In this document: piece after piece, positions 26,205 through 35,415 of the stretch
How positions within the stretch are numbered: the first letter of the stretch is position 1
Layout of the letters: every line of letters begins with the position of its first letter
Source: Pseudomonas moorei
GTDB lineage: Bacteria > Pseudomonadota > Gammaproteobacteria > Pseudomonadales > Pseudomonadaceae
Direction of reading: 5' to 3'
Length of the DNA: 64,000 nucleotides
NCBI RefSeq assembly: GCF_008801475.1
Contig: NZ_VZPP01000006.1
Coordinates: forward strand, 310,001 to 374,000
The notes under the pieces: model-generated
The model's database searches: none
Seen by the model: only the letters and a program-made list of their open reading frames with translations
What the model was told of the DNA's origin: nothing
Program-made: the position numbers and the translations under genes

Positions 26205-26270
26205 TCGCTGGGGCACCGTATAAAAATAATAGACCCGACGTGCTTTTCAGTCCCGCCGGGTTTCAGCCAA

Positions 26271-26969
26271 TCAGATAGGCGTCAGACAGCCTTCCTGCAA
26301 TTGCAGGACGCGATCCATCTGGCGGGCCAGGTTCATGTCGTGGGTCACCACCAGGAACGCCGTGCGCATCGAGGTGCTGAGTTCCAGCATCAAATCCTGA
26401 ATCCCTTCGGCGGTGTGCGAATCGAGGTTGCCGGTCGGCTCGTCGAGCATCACCAGGCCCGGGTTGTTCACCAGGGCGCGGGCGATGGCCACACGCTGGC
26501 GTTCACCACCGGACAACTCGGCCGGCTTGTGCTCCAGGCGATGACCCAGCCCCACCCGCTCCAGCAACGCCGTTGCACGCTTGCGCGCCTCCGGGATCGC
26601 AGTCTTGCCGATCAGCAGCGGCATGCAGACGTTTTCCAGCGCGGTGAATTCAGGCAGCAAGTGGTGGAACTGGTACACGAAGCCGAGCGCGCGGTTACGC
26701 AGCAAGCCACGCTTCTTCTCGCTCAGCGCCGAGAGTTCTTCGCCGTCGAGCCAGACACTGCCCTGAGTTGGCGTATCGAGGCCGCCCAGCAAATTGAGCA
26801 AAGTACTTTTGCCCGAACCCGATTTGCCGACAATCGCCACGCGCTCGCCCGGATGCAGCTCCAGCTGCAGCCCGGCCAGCACCTCAACCGACTCCGGGCC
26901 TTCCTCGTAGGATTTGCCCAGGTTGCGGCAGCTCAAGATTGCTTTATCACTCATGCCCGACTCACTCAT
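26271..26969 (-). CDS. lolD: Lipoprotein-releasing ABC transporter ATPase LolD
   Basis: The 232-residue ATP-binding subunit that powers lipoprotein release. Walker A is GKSGSGKST at 48-56, the signature is [15 protein letters not shown], Walker B is [12 protein letters not shown] and the switch His is in VTHDM. The ATG at 26969 has GGAGG 9 nt upstream and overlaps the end of lolC by 8 bp, indicating coupled translation. A second ATG five codons later lacks such a site. Confidence 0.95.
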   Translation of the reverse strand: MSESGMSDKAILSCRNLGKSYEEGPESVEVLAGLQLELHPGERVAIVGKSGSGKSTLLNLLGGLDTPTQGSVWLDGEELSALSEKKRGLLRNRALGFVYQFHHLLPEFTALENVCMPLLIGKTAIPEARKRATALLERVGLGHRLEHKPAELSGGERQRVAIARALVNNPGLVMLDEPTGNLDSHTAEGIQDLMLELSTSMRTAFLVVTHDMNLARQMDRVLQLQEGCLTPI

Positions 26970-28212
26970 AACGTAGCGCCTCCGCAGGCTGGGTGCGCGC
27001 GGCACGCCAGGCTGGATACAGGGTGGCGAGGAAACTCAGGACCAACGCGGCGGCGCAGACCATCACTACATCCTGGCTCTGCACCTGCGACGGCAGGTAA
27101 TCGATGAAGTACACGTCGGCGTTGAGGAACTTGTGCCCGATCAGGCCTTCCAGCGCCGAAATCGCGGCGCTGACATTCAGCGCGGCGAAGATCCCGACCA
27201 CGGCGCCGATGGCCGTGCCGACCACGCCAATCACCGTGCCCTGCACCATGAACGTGCGCATGATCGTGCCGGGCGTGGCGCCGAGGGTACGCAGAATCGC
27301 GATGTCACCCTTCTTGTCGTTCACCACCATCACCAGCGTGGAAATGATGTTGAACGCGGCCACGGCGACGATCAGCAGCAACAGCAGGCCGATCATGGCT
27401 TTTTCCATGCGAATCGCCTGATACAGGTTGCCGTGGGTGCGGGTCCAGTCGCGAGCGTAGTAGCGATCTTCGCCGAGTTCGCGGGCGATGCTCCATGCCG
27501 TGCGCGGCGCCTGGAACAGGTCGTCGAACTTCAGGCGCAGGCCCTGGACCTGGTCCGGCTTCCAGCGATGCAACCGCGCCAGGTCCTGCAGGTTTGTGAT
27601 GCCCAGGTAACCGTCGAGCTCGCCGGCGCCGACATGGAAAATGCCGACCACGGTGAAACGCTTCATGCGTGGGAACATCCCGGCGGGGGTCACGGTGACT
27701 TCCGGCGCCACGAAGGTCAGCTTGTCGCCGATCGCCGCGCCGAGCTTGGCCGCCGCCTTGTCGCCGATGACGATGCCGAACTCACCGGGCACCAGGTCAT
27801 CGAGTTTGCCCTGCTGCATGAAGTTATCAATGATCGACACCTGGCGTTCTTGCGCCGGGTCAATGGCATTGAGCAGGACTTTCGAGACCTTGCCGTTGTT
27901 GGTCAGCAATCCCTGCATCTGGGTGAACGGCGCAACGGCCGTCACCTGCGGGTTCTGCCGGACCTTGGTGGCGAGGCTTTGCCAATCGCTGATCGGCTCG
28001 CCGGACTCGATGGTCGCGTGGGGCACCATGCCCAGCACGCGGGTGCGCATCTCATGATCGAAGCCGTTCATGACCGACAGCACCACGATCATCACGACCA
28101 CGCCAAGGGCGAGCCCGATCATCGAGGTCAGGGAAATGAATGACACAAAATGATTGCGACGCTTTGCACGGGTATAACGCGTGCCGATAAATACGAAGAG
28201 AGGTCTGAACAT
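26962..28212 (-). CDS. lolC: Lipoprotein-releasing ABC transporter permease LolC
   Basis: A 416-residue paralogue of the LolE gene downstream (near-identical first 60 residues, including [20 protein letters not shown]). Its periplasmic domain should dock LolA. The membrane layout is the same as LolE, and the ending [18 protein letters not shown] is conserved. It is first gene of lolCDE, divergent from a PilZ gene with 94 bp between them. The start ATG at 28212 is clear. Having separate C and E copies is the gammaproteobacterial arrangement. Confidence 0.93.
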   Translation of the reverse strand: MFRPLFVFIGTRYTRAKRRNHFVSFISLTSMIGLALGVVVMIVVLSVMNGFDHEMRTRVLGMVPHATIESGEPISDWQSLATKVRQNPQVTAVAPFTQMQGLLTNNGKVSKVLLNAIDPAQERQVSIIDNFMQQGKLDDLVPGEFGIVIGDKAAAKLGAAIGDKLTFVAPEVTVTPAGMFPRMKRFTVVGIFHVGAGELDGYLGITNLQDLARLHRWKPDQVQGLRLKFDDLFQAPRTAWSIARELGEDRYYARDWTRTHGNLYQAIRMEKAMIGLLLLLIVAVAAFNIISTLVMVVNDKKGDIAILRTLGATPGTIMRTFMVQGTVIGVVGTAIGAVVGIFAALNVSAAISALEGLIGHKFLNADVYFIDYLPSQVQSQDVVMVCAAALVLSFLATLYPAWRAARTQPAEALRYE

Positions 28213-28306
28213 GTCGGGGCTTGTTCGGAGGGAAAAGGAACGTCCTTGTGGCGGGGGTCGATAACCAGCTTTACACTCAGACCACCGCCGCTACCATGGG
28301 TTCGCC

Positions 28307-28888
28307 ATGTCGACATTAGATGAAGAAGATCGCCGCGAATACTACCGTATCGAGGACACGATCGCACTGGAAATTCGGCCCCTGTCCGCTCCCGAAGCCG
28401 CAGGCCAGGAAGTGTTGCAAGATGCTTCCCCACTCTTCAACGTGCTCAGCGAACTGCACCTGAGCGAATTCGAGTCACAGCACCTGTTGCGCCAGATCAG
28501 CGAGCGTGACCGCAACCTCTCGGCGTTCCTGAAATCCCAGAACAAACGCATCGATTTGCTGAGCCAGGTGATCGCCATCACCGTGCTGGGGCAGATCGGC
28601 GAACCGCAGCCAGTGATCATCTCCGAAGGCGGCATCGACTTCCAGCATCCCACGCCCATTGATCCCGGGGCGCACCTGTCGGTCAAACTGGTGCTGATGC
28701 CGCAAGCCCTCGGTCTGTTGCTGCGCGCCCGCGTCACCCATTGCGACCGCAAGGGCGACGGCTACGACGTCGGCACCGAATTCGAACACCCGACCGACGC
28801 GCAGCGGCAACTGCTGGCACGCTACATCTTGCAAAAGCAGGCCCAGGAACGACGCCTGGCCCGCGAACAACTCGAATCAGGCAATTAA
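28307..28888 (+). CDS. PilZ-domain protein (PA2989-like)
   Basis: A 193-residue cytosolic protein. The N-terminus has DRREYYRIED, giving the RxxxR motif of c-di-GMP binding. Residues about 40-90 are helical and charged (QHLLRQISERDRNLSAFL). A PilZ beta-barrel follows with SEGGIDF where DxSxxG is expected (the first acidic position is Ile-Ser-Glu), so ligand binding may be modified. Synteny with PA2989, next to lolCDE and a phosphodiesterase gene, is good. ATG at 28307. It is followed after 14 bp by the GDPD gene, probably one operon. Confidence 0.8.
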   Translation: MSTLDEEDRREYYRIEDTIALEIRPLSAPEAAGQEVLQDASPLFNVLSELHLSEFESQHLLRQISERDRNLSAFLKSQNKRIDLLSQVIAITVLGQIGEPQPVIISEGGIDFQHPTPIDPGAHLSVKLVLMPQALGLLLRARVTHCDRKGDGYDVGTEFEHPTDAQRQLLARYILQKQAQERRLAREQLESGN

Positions 28889-28902
28889 TTTAAGGAAGAA
28901 CC

Positions 28903-29625
28903 GTGACCCTCATTTACGGCCATCGCGGCGCCAAGGGCGAAGCACCGGAAAACACCCTGACCAGCTTTCAGGAATGTCTCAAGCACGGCGTGCGTCGCTG
29001 CGAACTGGACCTGCACCTGTCCATGGACGGCGAACTGATGGTCATCCACGACCCGACCCTCAAGCGCACCACCGACCGGCGTGGCAAGGTGGTCGAGCAC
29101 ACGGCCGCGGAGCTGGTGACCTACGACGCGCGCAAGGGCGGCCCCGGCTGGATCAAGCCGTGCCCGATTCCGACCCTGGATTCGCTGTTCGAGCAATGCG
29201 ATTTCGATCACTGGCAACTGGAAGTCAAAAGCGCCTCGCGCACCCGCGCCGCGACCACCGTGCTGGCGATTCGGGAAATGGCGCAACGGCATGGCCTGAT
29301 GGACAAGGTGACGATCACTTCCAGTTCACGGGAAGTGCTGAAAGCGGCGCTGGACCTGGTGCCGGACGTATCCCGCGGACTGGTGGCCGAGTACGCCTGG
29401 CTGGACCCGCTTAAGGTCGCGGCAAGCTATGGCTGCGAGATTCTGGCGCTGAACTGGACCCTGTGCACGCCGGAGCGCCTGGAAAAGGCACAGCGTCAGG
29501 GCCTGCATGTGTCGGTGTGGACCGTCAACGAGCCCGCGCTGATGCGCAGACTCGCTGACTTCGGCGTTGACAGCCTGATTACAGACTTTCCCGGTTTGGC
29601 CATCGCCACGCTCGAGAATTGCTGA
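28903..29625 (+). CDS. Cytosolic glycerophosphodiester phosphodiesterase
   Basis: Hydrolyses glycerophosphodiesters to glycerol-3-phosphate and an alcohol. The 240-residue protein without a signal peptide is of UgpQ type. GDPD motifs: HRGAKGEAPENT (His7, Arg8), CELDLHLSMDGELMVIHD (Glu34, Asp36, His49) and a C-terminal VWTVNEP and DSLITDFPG. The start is GTG at 28903, 7 nt after AAGGAAGAACC. It is probably co-transcribed with the PilZ gene 14 bp upstream. Confidence 0.9.
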   Translation: MTLIYGHRGAKGEAPENTLTSFQECLKHGVRRCELDLHLSMDGELMVIHDPTLKRTTDRRGKVVEHTAAELVTYDARKGGPGWIKPCPIPTLDSLFEQCDFDHWQLEVKSASRTRAATTVLAIREMAQRHGLMDKVTITSSSREVLKAALDLVPDVSRGLVAEYAWLDPLKVAASYGCEILALNWTLCTPERLEKAQRQGLHVSVWTVNEPALMRRLADFGVDSLITDFPGLAIATLENC

Positions 29626-29636
29626 AATCGGTCTCC

Positions 29637-29661
29637 CCGGCCGGCTCAGGCCACCGGCCGG
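29637..29661. terminator. GC-rich hairpin between convergent genes
   Basis: CCGGCCGG, 9-nt loop, CCGGCCGG. It lies between the GDPD gene and sthA, and there is no T-tract next to either arm. It may be a terminator aided by Rho or simply a barrier. Confidence 0.45.
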
Positions 29662-29667
29662 AGCCGC

Positions 29668-31062
29668 TCAAAAAAGCCGGTTGAGGCCGTCGTACGCCGC
29701 TACCCGATAGGCTTCGGCCATGGTCGGGTAGTTGAACGTGGTGTTGACGAAATACTTCAGGGTATTGAGTTCACCCGGCTGGTTCATGATCGCCTGACCG
29801 ATGTGCACGATCTCCGACGCCTGATAACCGAAGCAGTGCACGCCCAGCACTTCCAGGGTTTCGCGGTGGAACAGGATCTTCAGCATGCCTTGCGGCTCGC
29901 CGGCGATCTGCGCACGCGCCATGCTTTTGAAGAACGCCTTGCCCACTTCGTACGGCACCTTGGCCTGGGTCAGCTCTTGCTCGTTCTTGCCGATCGAACT
30001 GATCTCCGGAATGGTGTAGATCCCGGTCGGTACGTCGTTGACGAAGCGCCAGCTGCCGTTGTCGACGATGCTGCCAGCGGCCGAACGGCCCTGGTCGTGG
30101 GCGGCACTGGCCAGGCTCGGCCAGCCGATCACGTCACCGGCGCCGTAGATGTTCGGCACGCAGGTGCGGTACGCCTCGTCGACTTCGATCTGGCCACGGC
30201 TGTTGACCTTGACGCCGATGTTTTCCAGACCGAGCTGATCGGTGTTGCCGGTACGGCCGTTGCACCAGAGCAAGGCGTCGGCCTTGATTTTCTTGCCGGA
30301 CTTCAGATGCAGGATCACGCCGTTGTCCACGCCTTCGACGCGGTCGTAGTCTTCGTTGTGGCGGACCGTGATGTTGTTGTTGCTGAAGTGGTAGCTCAAC
30401 GCCTGGGAAATTTCCGAGTCGAGGAAGCTCAGCAACTGACCACGGTTATCCACCAGCTCGACCAGTACACCCAGACCACTGAAAATCGATGCGTATTCGC
30501 AACCGATCACGCCGGCGCCGTAAACGATCAGTTTGCGCGGGGTGTGGCCGAGGCTGAGGATGGTGTCGCTATCGTAGATACGCGGGTGATGGAAATCGAT
30601 GTCGGCCGGGCGATACGGACGCGAGCCGGTGGCAATGATGATGTGCTTGGCCACCAGTTTTTCGACCACGCCGTTGGCGCAGACCACTTCGATGGTTTGC
30701 TCGTCGGCGAAGCTGCCGGTGCCGAAGAACACGTCGACACGGTTGCGGGCGTAGTAGCCGGTGCGCGAGGCGACTTGTTTGGAGATGACTTTTTCGGCGC
30801 TTTTCAGCACGTCCGGGAACGAGAACCAACGCGGCTCACCAATGGCCCGGAACATCGGGTTGGTGTTGAACTGCATGATCTGCCGGACCGAGTGACGCAG
30901 TGCCTTGGACGGGATGGTGCCCAAGTGAGTGCAGTTGCCGCCGACCTGGCGACGGCTATCGACCATCGCCACCTTGCGCCCTGCTTTGGCGGCGTTCATT
31001 GCCGCGCCTTCCCCCGCCGGGCCGGAACCCAACACCACCACGTCGTAGTTGTAGACAGCCAT
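29668..31062 (-). CDS. sthA: Soluble pyridine nucleotide transhydrogenase
   Basis: A 464-residue FAD flavoprotein that balances NADPH and NADH. It belongs to the disulfide oxidoreductase family but has lost the redox disulfide: the site reads [16 protein letters not shown], with Cys44 kept and Thr49 in place of the second Cys, as expected for SthA. FAD motif [13 protein letters not shown] at 12-24, NAD motif [13 protein letters not shown], and the C-terminal dimer domain [12 protein letters not shown] at 31062 with CTGAGGAG upstream. 207 bp separate it from apbE. Confidence 0.95.
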   Translation of the reverse strand: MAVYNYDVVVLGSGPAGEGAAMNAAKAGRKVAMVDSRRQVGGNCTHLGTIPSKALRHSVRQIMQFNTNPMFRAIGEPRWFSFPDVLKSAEKVISKQVASRTGYYARNRVDVFFGTGSFADEQTIEVVCANGVVEKLVAKHIIIATGSRPYRPADIDFHHPRIYDSDTILSLGHTPRKLIVYGAGVIGCEYASIFSGLGVLVELVDNRGQLLSFLDSEISQALSYHFSNNNITVRHNEDYDRVEGVDNGVILHLKSGKKIKADALLWCNGRTGNTDQLGLENIGVKVNSRGQIEVDEAYRTCVPNIYGAGDVIGWPSLASAAHDQGRSAAGSIVDNGSWRFVNDVPTGIYTIPEISSIGKNEQELTQAKVPYEVGKAFFKSMARAQIAGEPQGMLKILFHRETLEVLGVHCFGYQASEIVHIGQAIMNQPGELNTLKYFVNTTFNYPTMAEAYRVAAYDGLNRLF

Positions 31063-31269
31063 GCGTACTCCTCAGAACAGGCCGTGGCGCCATCGGCACC
31101 TGCGGCTAAATCACGCCAATCTGTGGCATGAAGGAACAATTTGGGGCCAGTGCAGAACCCGGACACAGTCTATAGAAGCGTCAACGCCGCGCACATTAAC
31201 CCTTGGTCGCGTCGTAGGCTAGTTTTGCCTGCACTACAAAGCCAGTCTTCGGCGCTTGAAACGCCGTGA

Positions 31270-32295
31270 TCATTTGGTTTTCCCGCCCGTGACGCGCTCA
31301 AAAGCGTGACTGGTGCGTGTGACGAAACCTGTATCGGCACGAATCACAAAAAATGCGCCGATATCGTGTTTTTCCGCGTAATCCCAACCGCGCTCCGGAC
31401 CAAGAATGAGCAACAGCGTCGATAAGCCATCGGCCATCAACGCAGAAGGATGAATCACCGTGACGGAGGCCAGGGCGTGTGTGATCGGCGCACCGGCGCG
31501 GGCATCGAAGGTGTGGGAATAGCGCCGGCCATCCTGCTCGAAATAATTTCGGTAGTCGCCGGAGGTGGACAAGCCTAAACCGTCGACGGCGACGATACGC
31601 TCGGCCACCTGTTGATCATCGCGCGGTTCTTCCAGGGCGATGTACCACGGCGAACCGTCAAGCTTCTTGCCCGCGGCCTTGAGTTCGCCAGTGGCTTCGG
31701 CCAGGTAGTCGTGGATGCCCAGCGCTTCGAGTCTTGCAGCGATCGTATCGACCGCGTAACCGGCGGCAATGCTGTTGAAATCAACCTCGACTGCAGCGTC
31801 CTTGCACAGCTGATCACCCTCGATGCGCAGGTGCTGATAACCGACTCGCTGTCGCGCCTGCGCCAATGCCTGTTCAGCCGGGACTTTTTCCTCGCGCCCC
31901 TGTGGGCCAAACCCCCAAAGATTGAGCAGCGGTTCCACCGTCAGGTCGTAGGAGCCTTCGCTTTGCTCCGACAGTTGTTCACCCACGCGGATCAATTTGA
32001 GGATGGACGCGGGCATTTTCTGACAGCGATTGGCGGGCAAGTCATTGAAGCGCGAGATATCCGAATCGCTGCGGTAGGTCGACATTTGCCGGTCGATTTC
32101 AGTGAGGATTTTTTCCACCTCGACACGGACATCTGCCGGTGCCGGAAGACCGGCACGCCGCACGTACTTGATCGAATACGTGCTGCCCATGGTTGGACCG
32201 CCAAAGCTTTCCATGGAGTCGCCGTTGCCACAGGCGGACAACATGACGATCAGAGTCACAAGACCACATAGCCGCCCATTCAACAAACCCAGCAT
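31270..32295 (-). CDS. apbE: FAD:protein FMN transferase (ApbE)
   Basis: Covalently attaches FMN to Thr of target flavoproteins, such as NqrB and NqrC, on the periplasmic side. The 341-residue lipoprotein has lipobox LSAC, Cys22. ApbE motifs: GPTMGSTYSIKY, DLTVEPLLNLWGFG, VDFNSIAAGYAVD and DARAGAPITHALASVTV. The ATG at 32295 gives the clean signal peptide; upstream codons start only with TTG. No nqr or other target gene is adjacent, unlike PAO1, where it precedes nqr. It is divergent from a transporter gene. Confidence 0.9.
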   Translation of the reverse strand: MLGLLNGRLCGLVTLIVMLSACGNGDSMESFGGPTMGSTYSIKYVRRAGLPAPADVRVEVEKILTEIDRQMSTYRSDSDISRFNDLPANRCQKMPASILKLIRVGEQLSEQSEGSYDLTVEPLLNLWGFGPQGREEKVPAEQALAQARQRVGYQHLRIEGDQLCKDAAVEVDFNSIAAGYAVDTIAARLEALGIHDYLAEATGELKAAGKKLDGSPWYIALEEPRDDQQVAERIVAVDGLGLSTSGDYRNYFEQDGRRYSHTFDARAGAPITHALASVTVIHPSALMADGLSTLLLILGPERGWDYAEKHDIGAFFVIRADTGFVTRTSHAFERVTGGKTK

Positions 32296-32570
32296 CTCCG
32301 ACAGTCCATGGCACAACGCCAAGGCCAGCGATTATGCGACAGGCCCCGACATTTTTGCGCTGTGCGTCCCACTTAATTCGCTCCAGTGCGCCATTGGAAC
32401 CGTGTAATGGCAAAAACGTTTAAGCAGCAAGCTAATTAATGGTTGCCTATCCATATATCCACACATATTGTTACAAATGCTCGCCGAAGGTGCCCAGCCT
32501 TCCCAGCGACAGGAAGGACGTTTCCAAATCATGGATTTCCAATAAGACAGCCAACAGCGAGTACGTTCTA

Positions 32571-33869
32571 ATGTCCTCTAATACGGGCAAAGGCAAGGCG
32601 ATTTTTCGCGTTGTCAGCGGTAATTTCCTCGAGATGTTCGACTTTATGGTCTATGGCTTCTACGCCACGGCCATTGCCAAAACCTTCTTCCCTGCCGATA
32701 GCGCCTTCGCTTCCCTGATGCTCTCGCTGGCCACTTTCGGGGCCGGTTTCCTGATGCGCCCGTTAGGGGCGATTTTTCTCGGTGCCTATATCGACCGCCA
32801 TGGCCGTCGCAAGGGGCTGATCATCACCTTGGCCTTGATGGCCGCCGGTACGATATTGATCGCTTGCGTGCCGGGCTACGCGACCCTCGGTGTCGCCGCG
32901 CCGCTGATCGTGCTGTTCGGTCGACTGCTGCAGGGTTTCTCGGCTGGGGTGGAACTGGGTGGTGTGTCGGTGTACCTGGCGGAAATTTCCACGCCGGGCC
33001 GCAAAGGGTTCTTCGTCAGTTGGCAGTCCGCCAGTCAGCAAGCCGCAGTGGTATTCGCCGGCCTGCTGGGTGTTGGCTTGAACCATTGGCTCAGCCCGGA
33101 ACAAATGGGTGATTGGGGCTGGCGCGTACCGTTCCTGATCGGTTGCATGATCGTACCGGTGATCTTCGTGATTCGTCGTTCGCTGGAAGAAACACCCGAG
33201 TTCCAGGCCCGCAAGCATCGCCCTTCCCTTCGCGATATTGTCCGCTCGATCAGTCAGAACTTCGGCATCGTCATCGCCGGCATGGCGCTGGTGGTCATGA
33301 CCACCGTGTCGTTCTACCTGATCACCGCCTACACCCCGACTTTCGGTAAAGCCGAACTGCACCTGTCGGACATGGATGCCTTGCTGGTCACCGTGTGTAT
33401 CGGCCTCTCGAATTTCTTCTGGTTGCCGGTGATGGGTTCGGTGTCGGACAAGATCGGGCGCAAACCCCTACTGCTGGCGGCGACGATTCTGGCGATTCTC
33501 ACCGCCTACCCGGCACTGTCGTGGCTGGTGGCGAACCCGAGCTTCAGCCATCTGCTGATCGTCGAACTCTGGTTGTCGTTCCTCTATGGTTCGTACAACG
33601 GCGCCATGGTGGTGGCCCTGACCGAGATCATGCCGGTGGAAGTTCGTACAACCGGCTTCTCCCTGGCCTACAGCCTGGCGACGGCGACTTTCGGCGGTTT
33701 TACTCCGGCGGCGTGCACTTACCTGATTCATGTGCTGGACAACAAAGCAGCACCCGGGATCTGGCTCAGTGCCGCGGCGGTGCTGGGGTTGGTCGCGACG
33801 CTGGTACTGTTCCGCGGCAACAAGCATGAACTGCGCACGGCGCGCGCGTCAGTGGCTGGCGGCGCCTGA
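32571..33869 (+). CDS. MFS citrate/tricarballylate-type proton symporter
   Basis: A 432-residue inner-membrane symporter of the metabolite:H+ MFS family, 12 membrane segments. The start [21 protein letters not shown] and loop motif [13 protein letters not shown] are typical of the citrate transporter CitA/TcuC group, as is [13 protein letters not shown]. It would import citrate or a similar tricarboxylate with protons. The ATG at 32571 gives the family N-terminus; its ribosome site is weak. A longer frame starting near 32439 has no support. It is divergent from apbE and ends at a REP doublet. Confidence 0.85.
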   Translation: MSSNTGKGKAIFRVVSGNFLEMFDFMVYGFYATAIAKTFFPADSAFASLMLSLATFGAGFLMRPLGAIFLGAYIDRHGRRKGLIITLALMAAGTILIACVPGYATLGVAAPLIVLFGRLLQGFSAGVELGGVSVYLAEISTPGRKGFFVSWQSASQQAAVVFAGLLGVGLNHWLSPEQMGDWGWRVPFLIGCMIVPVIFVIRRSLEETPEFQARKHRPSLRDIVRSISQNFGIVIAGMALVVMTTVSFYLITAYTPTFGKAELHLSDMDALLVTVCIGLSNFFWLPVMGSVSDKIGRKPLLLAATILAILTAYPALSWLVANPSFSHLLIVELWLSFLYGSYNGAMVVALTEIMPVEVRTTGFSLAYSLATATFGGFTPAACTYLIHVLDNKAAPGIWLSAAAVLGLVATLVLFRGNKHELRTARASVAGGA

Positions 33870-33876
33870 CAGATCG

Positions 33877-33953
33877 ATATCGCGGGCAAGTCCGCTCCCA
33901 CAGAATTTGTGAACACCACAAAACCTGTGGGAGCGAGCCTGCTCACGAAAAGG
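33877..33953. repeat. REP doublet
   Basis: An inverted unit at 33877-33903 (TATCGCGGGCAAGTCCGCTC then CCACAG) and a forward unit at 33924-33953 (CCTGTGGGAGCGAGCCTGCT then CACG), separated by 20 bp. It lies between two convergent genes. Confidence 0.7.
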
Positions 33954-33966
33954 CCCTCAAATCACC

Positions 33967-35406
33967 TCACCGATCCGCCATCTTCAACGACTGACTCCAC
34001 CCGCCTCCCAGCGCCTTGTACAACGTCACCTGATTGATCTCCCGTGCCAGCTCCAGCTGTGCCCACTTCTGCTGCGCATCAAACAACGAACGCTGGGCAT
34101 CCATGGTGGAGAAATAGCTGTCCATGCCTGCTTCGAAACGCAGGCGCGATTGCCGATAGGCTTCCTGGTAATCCCCCACCAGTTTTTTCTGGAACTCCAC
34201 CTGCGTGAGCATTTCCTGCCGGGCATTCAAGGCATCGGCGGCTTCGCGAAAAGCGTTCTGAACCGTGGCCTCATAAGCCGCTGCCTGGCCATCGAAGCGC
34301 GCATGACTGGCGTCCACTTGCGCCCGTCGCCCGCCACCGTCGATCAACGGCAACGAGCCCGCCAGCGCCACCGACCAGAACTCGGCCGGCCCACTGAGCA
34401 AGCGGGAAAAATCCCCACTCAGACTGCCCAGTGCCGACGTCAGGGAAAAGGTCGGGAAGTACGCCGTGCGTGCCGCGCCGATATCCGCATTGGCGGCACG
34501 CAATTGAGCCTCGGCTGACATGATGTCCGGCCGACGCTCAACCAGTGCCGAGGGTAATCCCGCCGGCACATCCAGTGTGGCCATCCGTTCACCGAGCGGC
34601 CCCGTAGGCAGCAGCCCCTCTGGCACCGGCTGCCCCACCAGCACCCGCAGTGCATTAAGGTTCTGTGCCACCTGCATGCGGTAAGTGTTGACCTGCACCG
34701 CCGCCGTGTTGGTTTGTGCGTCGGCCTGATGCACATCGATCCGGGCGCTGGAACCCAGGTTATAGCTCTTGCGCAACAGCTGGCCGTAGCGGCCCTGGGA
34801 TTGGTAGGTGTTTTGCGCGAGATCCAGCAAATGCTGATTGGCCTTGAGGCTCAACCAGGTGCTGGCGACTTCGCCGATCAGCGCCAGCCGCGCCGTTTGA
34901 TAGTCCGCCTCGGACGCCTCGAAGCGCGCCCCCGCGGCATTGCGTTGGCTGCGCAGGCGGCCGAACAGGTCCAACTCGTAGGACGTAAAACCCGCCGTGG
35001 CCTGAAAGGTATTGGCGATACTGCCGGCCGTGGCGCCCCCGCCAGGCGTGCGCACCAGCGGCGGCAGCTTGCTGCGCCCAGCATAAGTGTCGATGCCGAT
35101 GGTAGGAAAAAGCCCCGACTCGGCACTGTCATAGCCGGCCCGTGCGACTTCGACGCTCGCCGCGAATTGGCGCAAGCTGCGGTTGTTGACCAGGGCCATT
35201 TCGATCAACTGGCGCAGTCGTTCATCGACCACGAAACCGCGCCAGTCTTTGTCGAACGCCTGCTTGCCTGCGCAACATTCACCGGCGGTGTTCGCCGGCC
35301 ACTGTTGGTCGATCGGTGCATCTGGCTTCTCGTAAGTCGGTTCCAGCGAACAACCACCGAGCAACAGCAAAGACATGAAGCAAGACGTAGATAAGCAACG
35401 GTTCAT
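33967..35406 (-). CDS. NodT-family outer-membrane efflux lipoprotein of the exopolysaccharide operon
   Basis: A 479-residue TolC-like outer-membrane channel. The lipobox LLGGC gives Cys19, and two OEP repeats carry the usual motifs (NRSLRQFAASVEVARAGYD, AYFPTFSLTSALGSLSGDFS, ARTAYFP). Such proteins trimerise into a trans-periplasmic tunnel with a membrane fusion protein. Here it starts 9 bp after the glycan synthase gene and is last in a four-gene operon led by a HlyD-like protein, so I infer it is the exit for a polysaccharide, not a drug. No RND pump gene is present. The ATG at 35406 is used; an upstream GTG is weaker. Confidence 0.88.
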   Translation of the reverse strand: MNRCLSTSCFMSLLLLGGCSLEPTYEKPDAPIDQQWPANTAGECCAGKQAFDKDWRGFVVDERLRQLIEMALVNNRSLRQFAASVEVARAGYDSAESGLFPTIGIDTYAGRSKLPPLVRTPGGGATAGSIANTFQATAGFTSYELDLFGRLRSQRNAAGARFEASEADYQTARLALIGEVASTWLSLKANQHLLDLAQNTYQSQGRYGQLLRKSYNLGSSARIDVHQADAQTNTAAVQVNTYRMQVAQNLNALRVLVGQPVPEGLLPTGPLGERMATLDVPAGLPSALVERRPDIMSAEAQLRAANADIGAARTAYFPTFSLTSALGSLSGDFSRLLSGPAEFWSVALAGSLPLIDGGGRRAQVDASHARFDGQAAAYEATVQNAFREAADALNARQEMLTQVEFQKKLVGDYQEAYRQSRLRFEAGMDSYFSTMDAQRSLFDAQQKWAQLELAREINQVTLYKALGGGWSQSLKMADR

Positions 35407-35415
35407 GGCGCGCAC

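Noticed and set aside
33967..35406. NodT channel as a drug efflux component
   Set aside because: No RND or MFS pump gene is in the operon. The adaptor and synthase genes are tightly linked to it, which favours a polysaccharide role.
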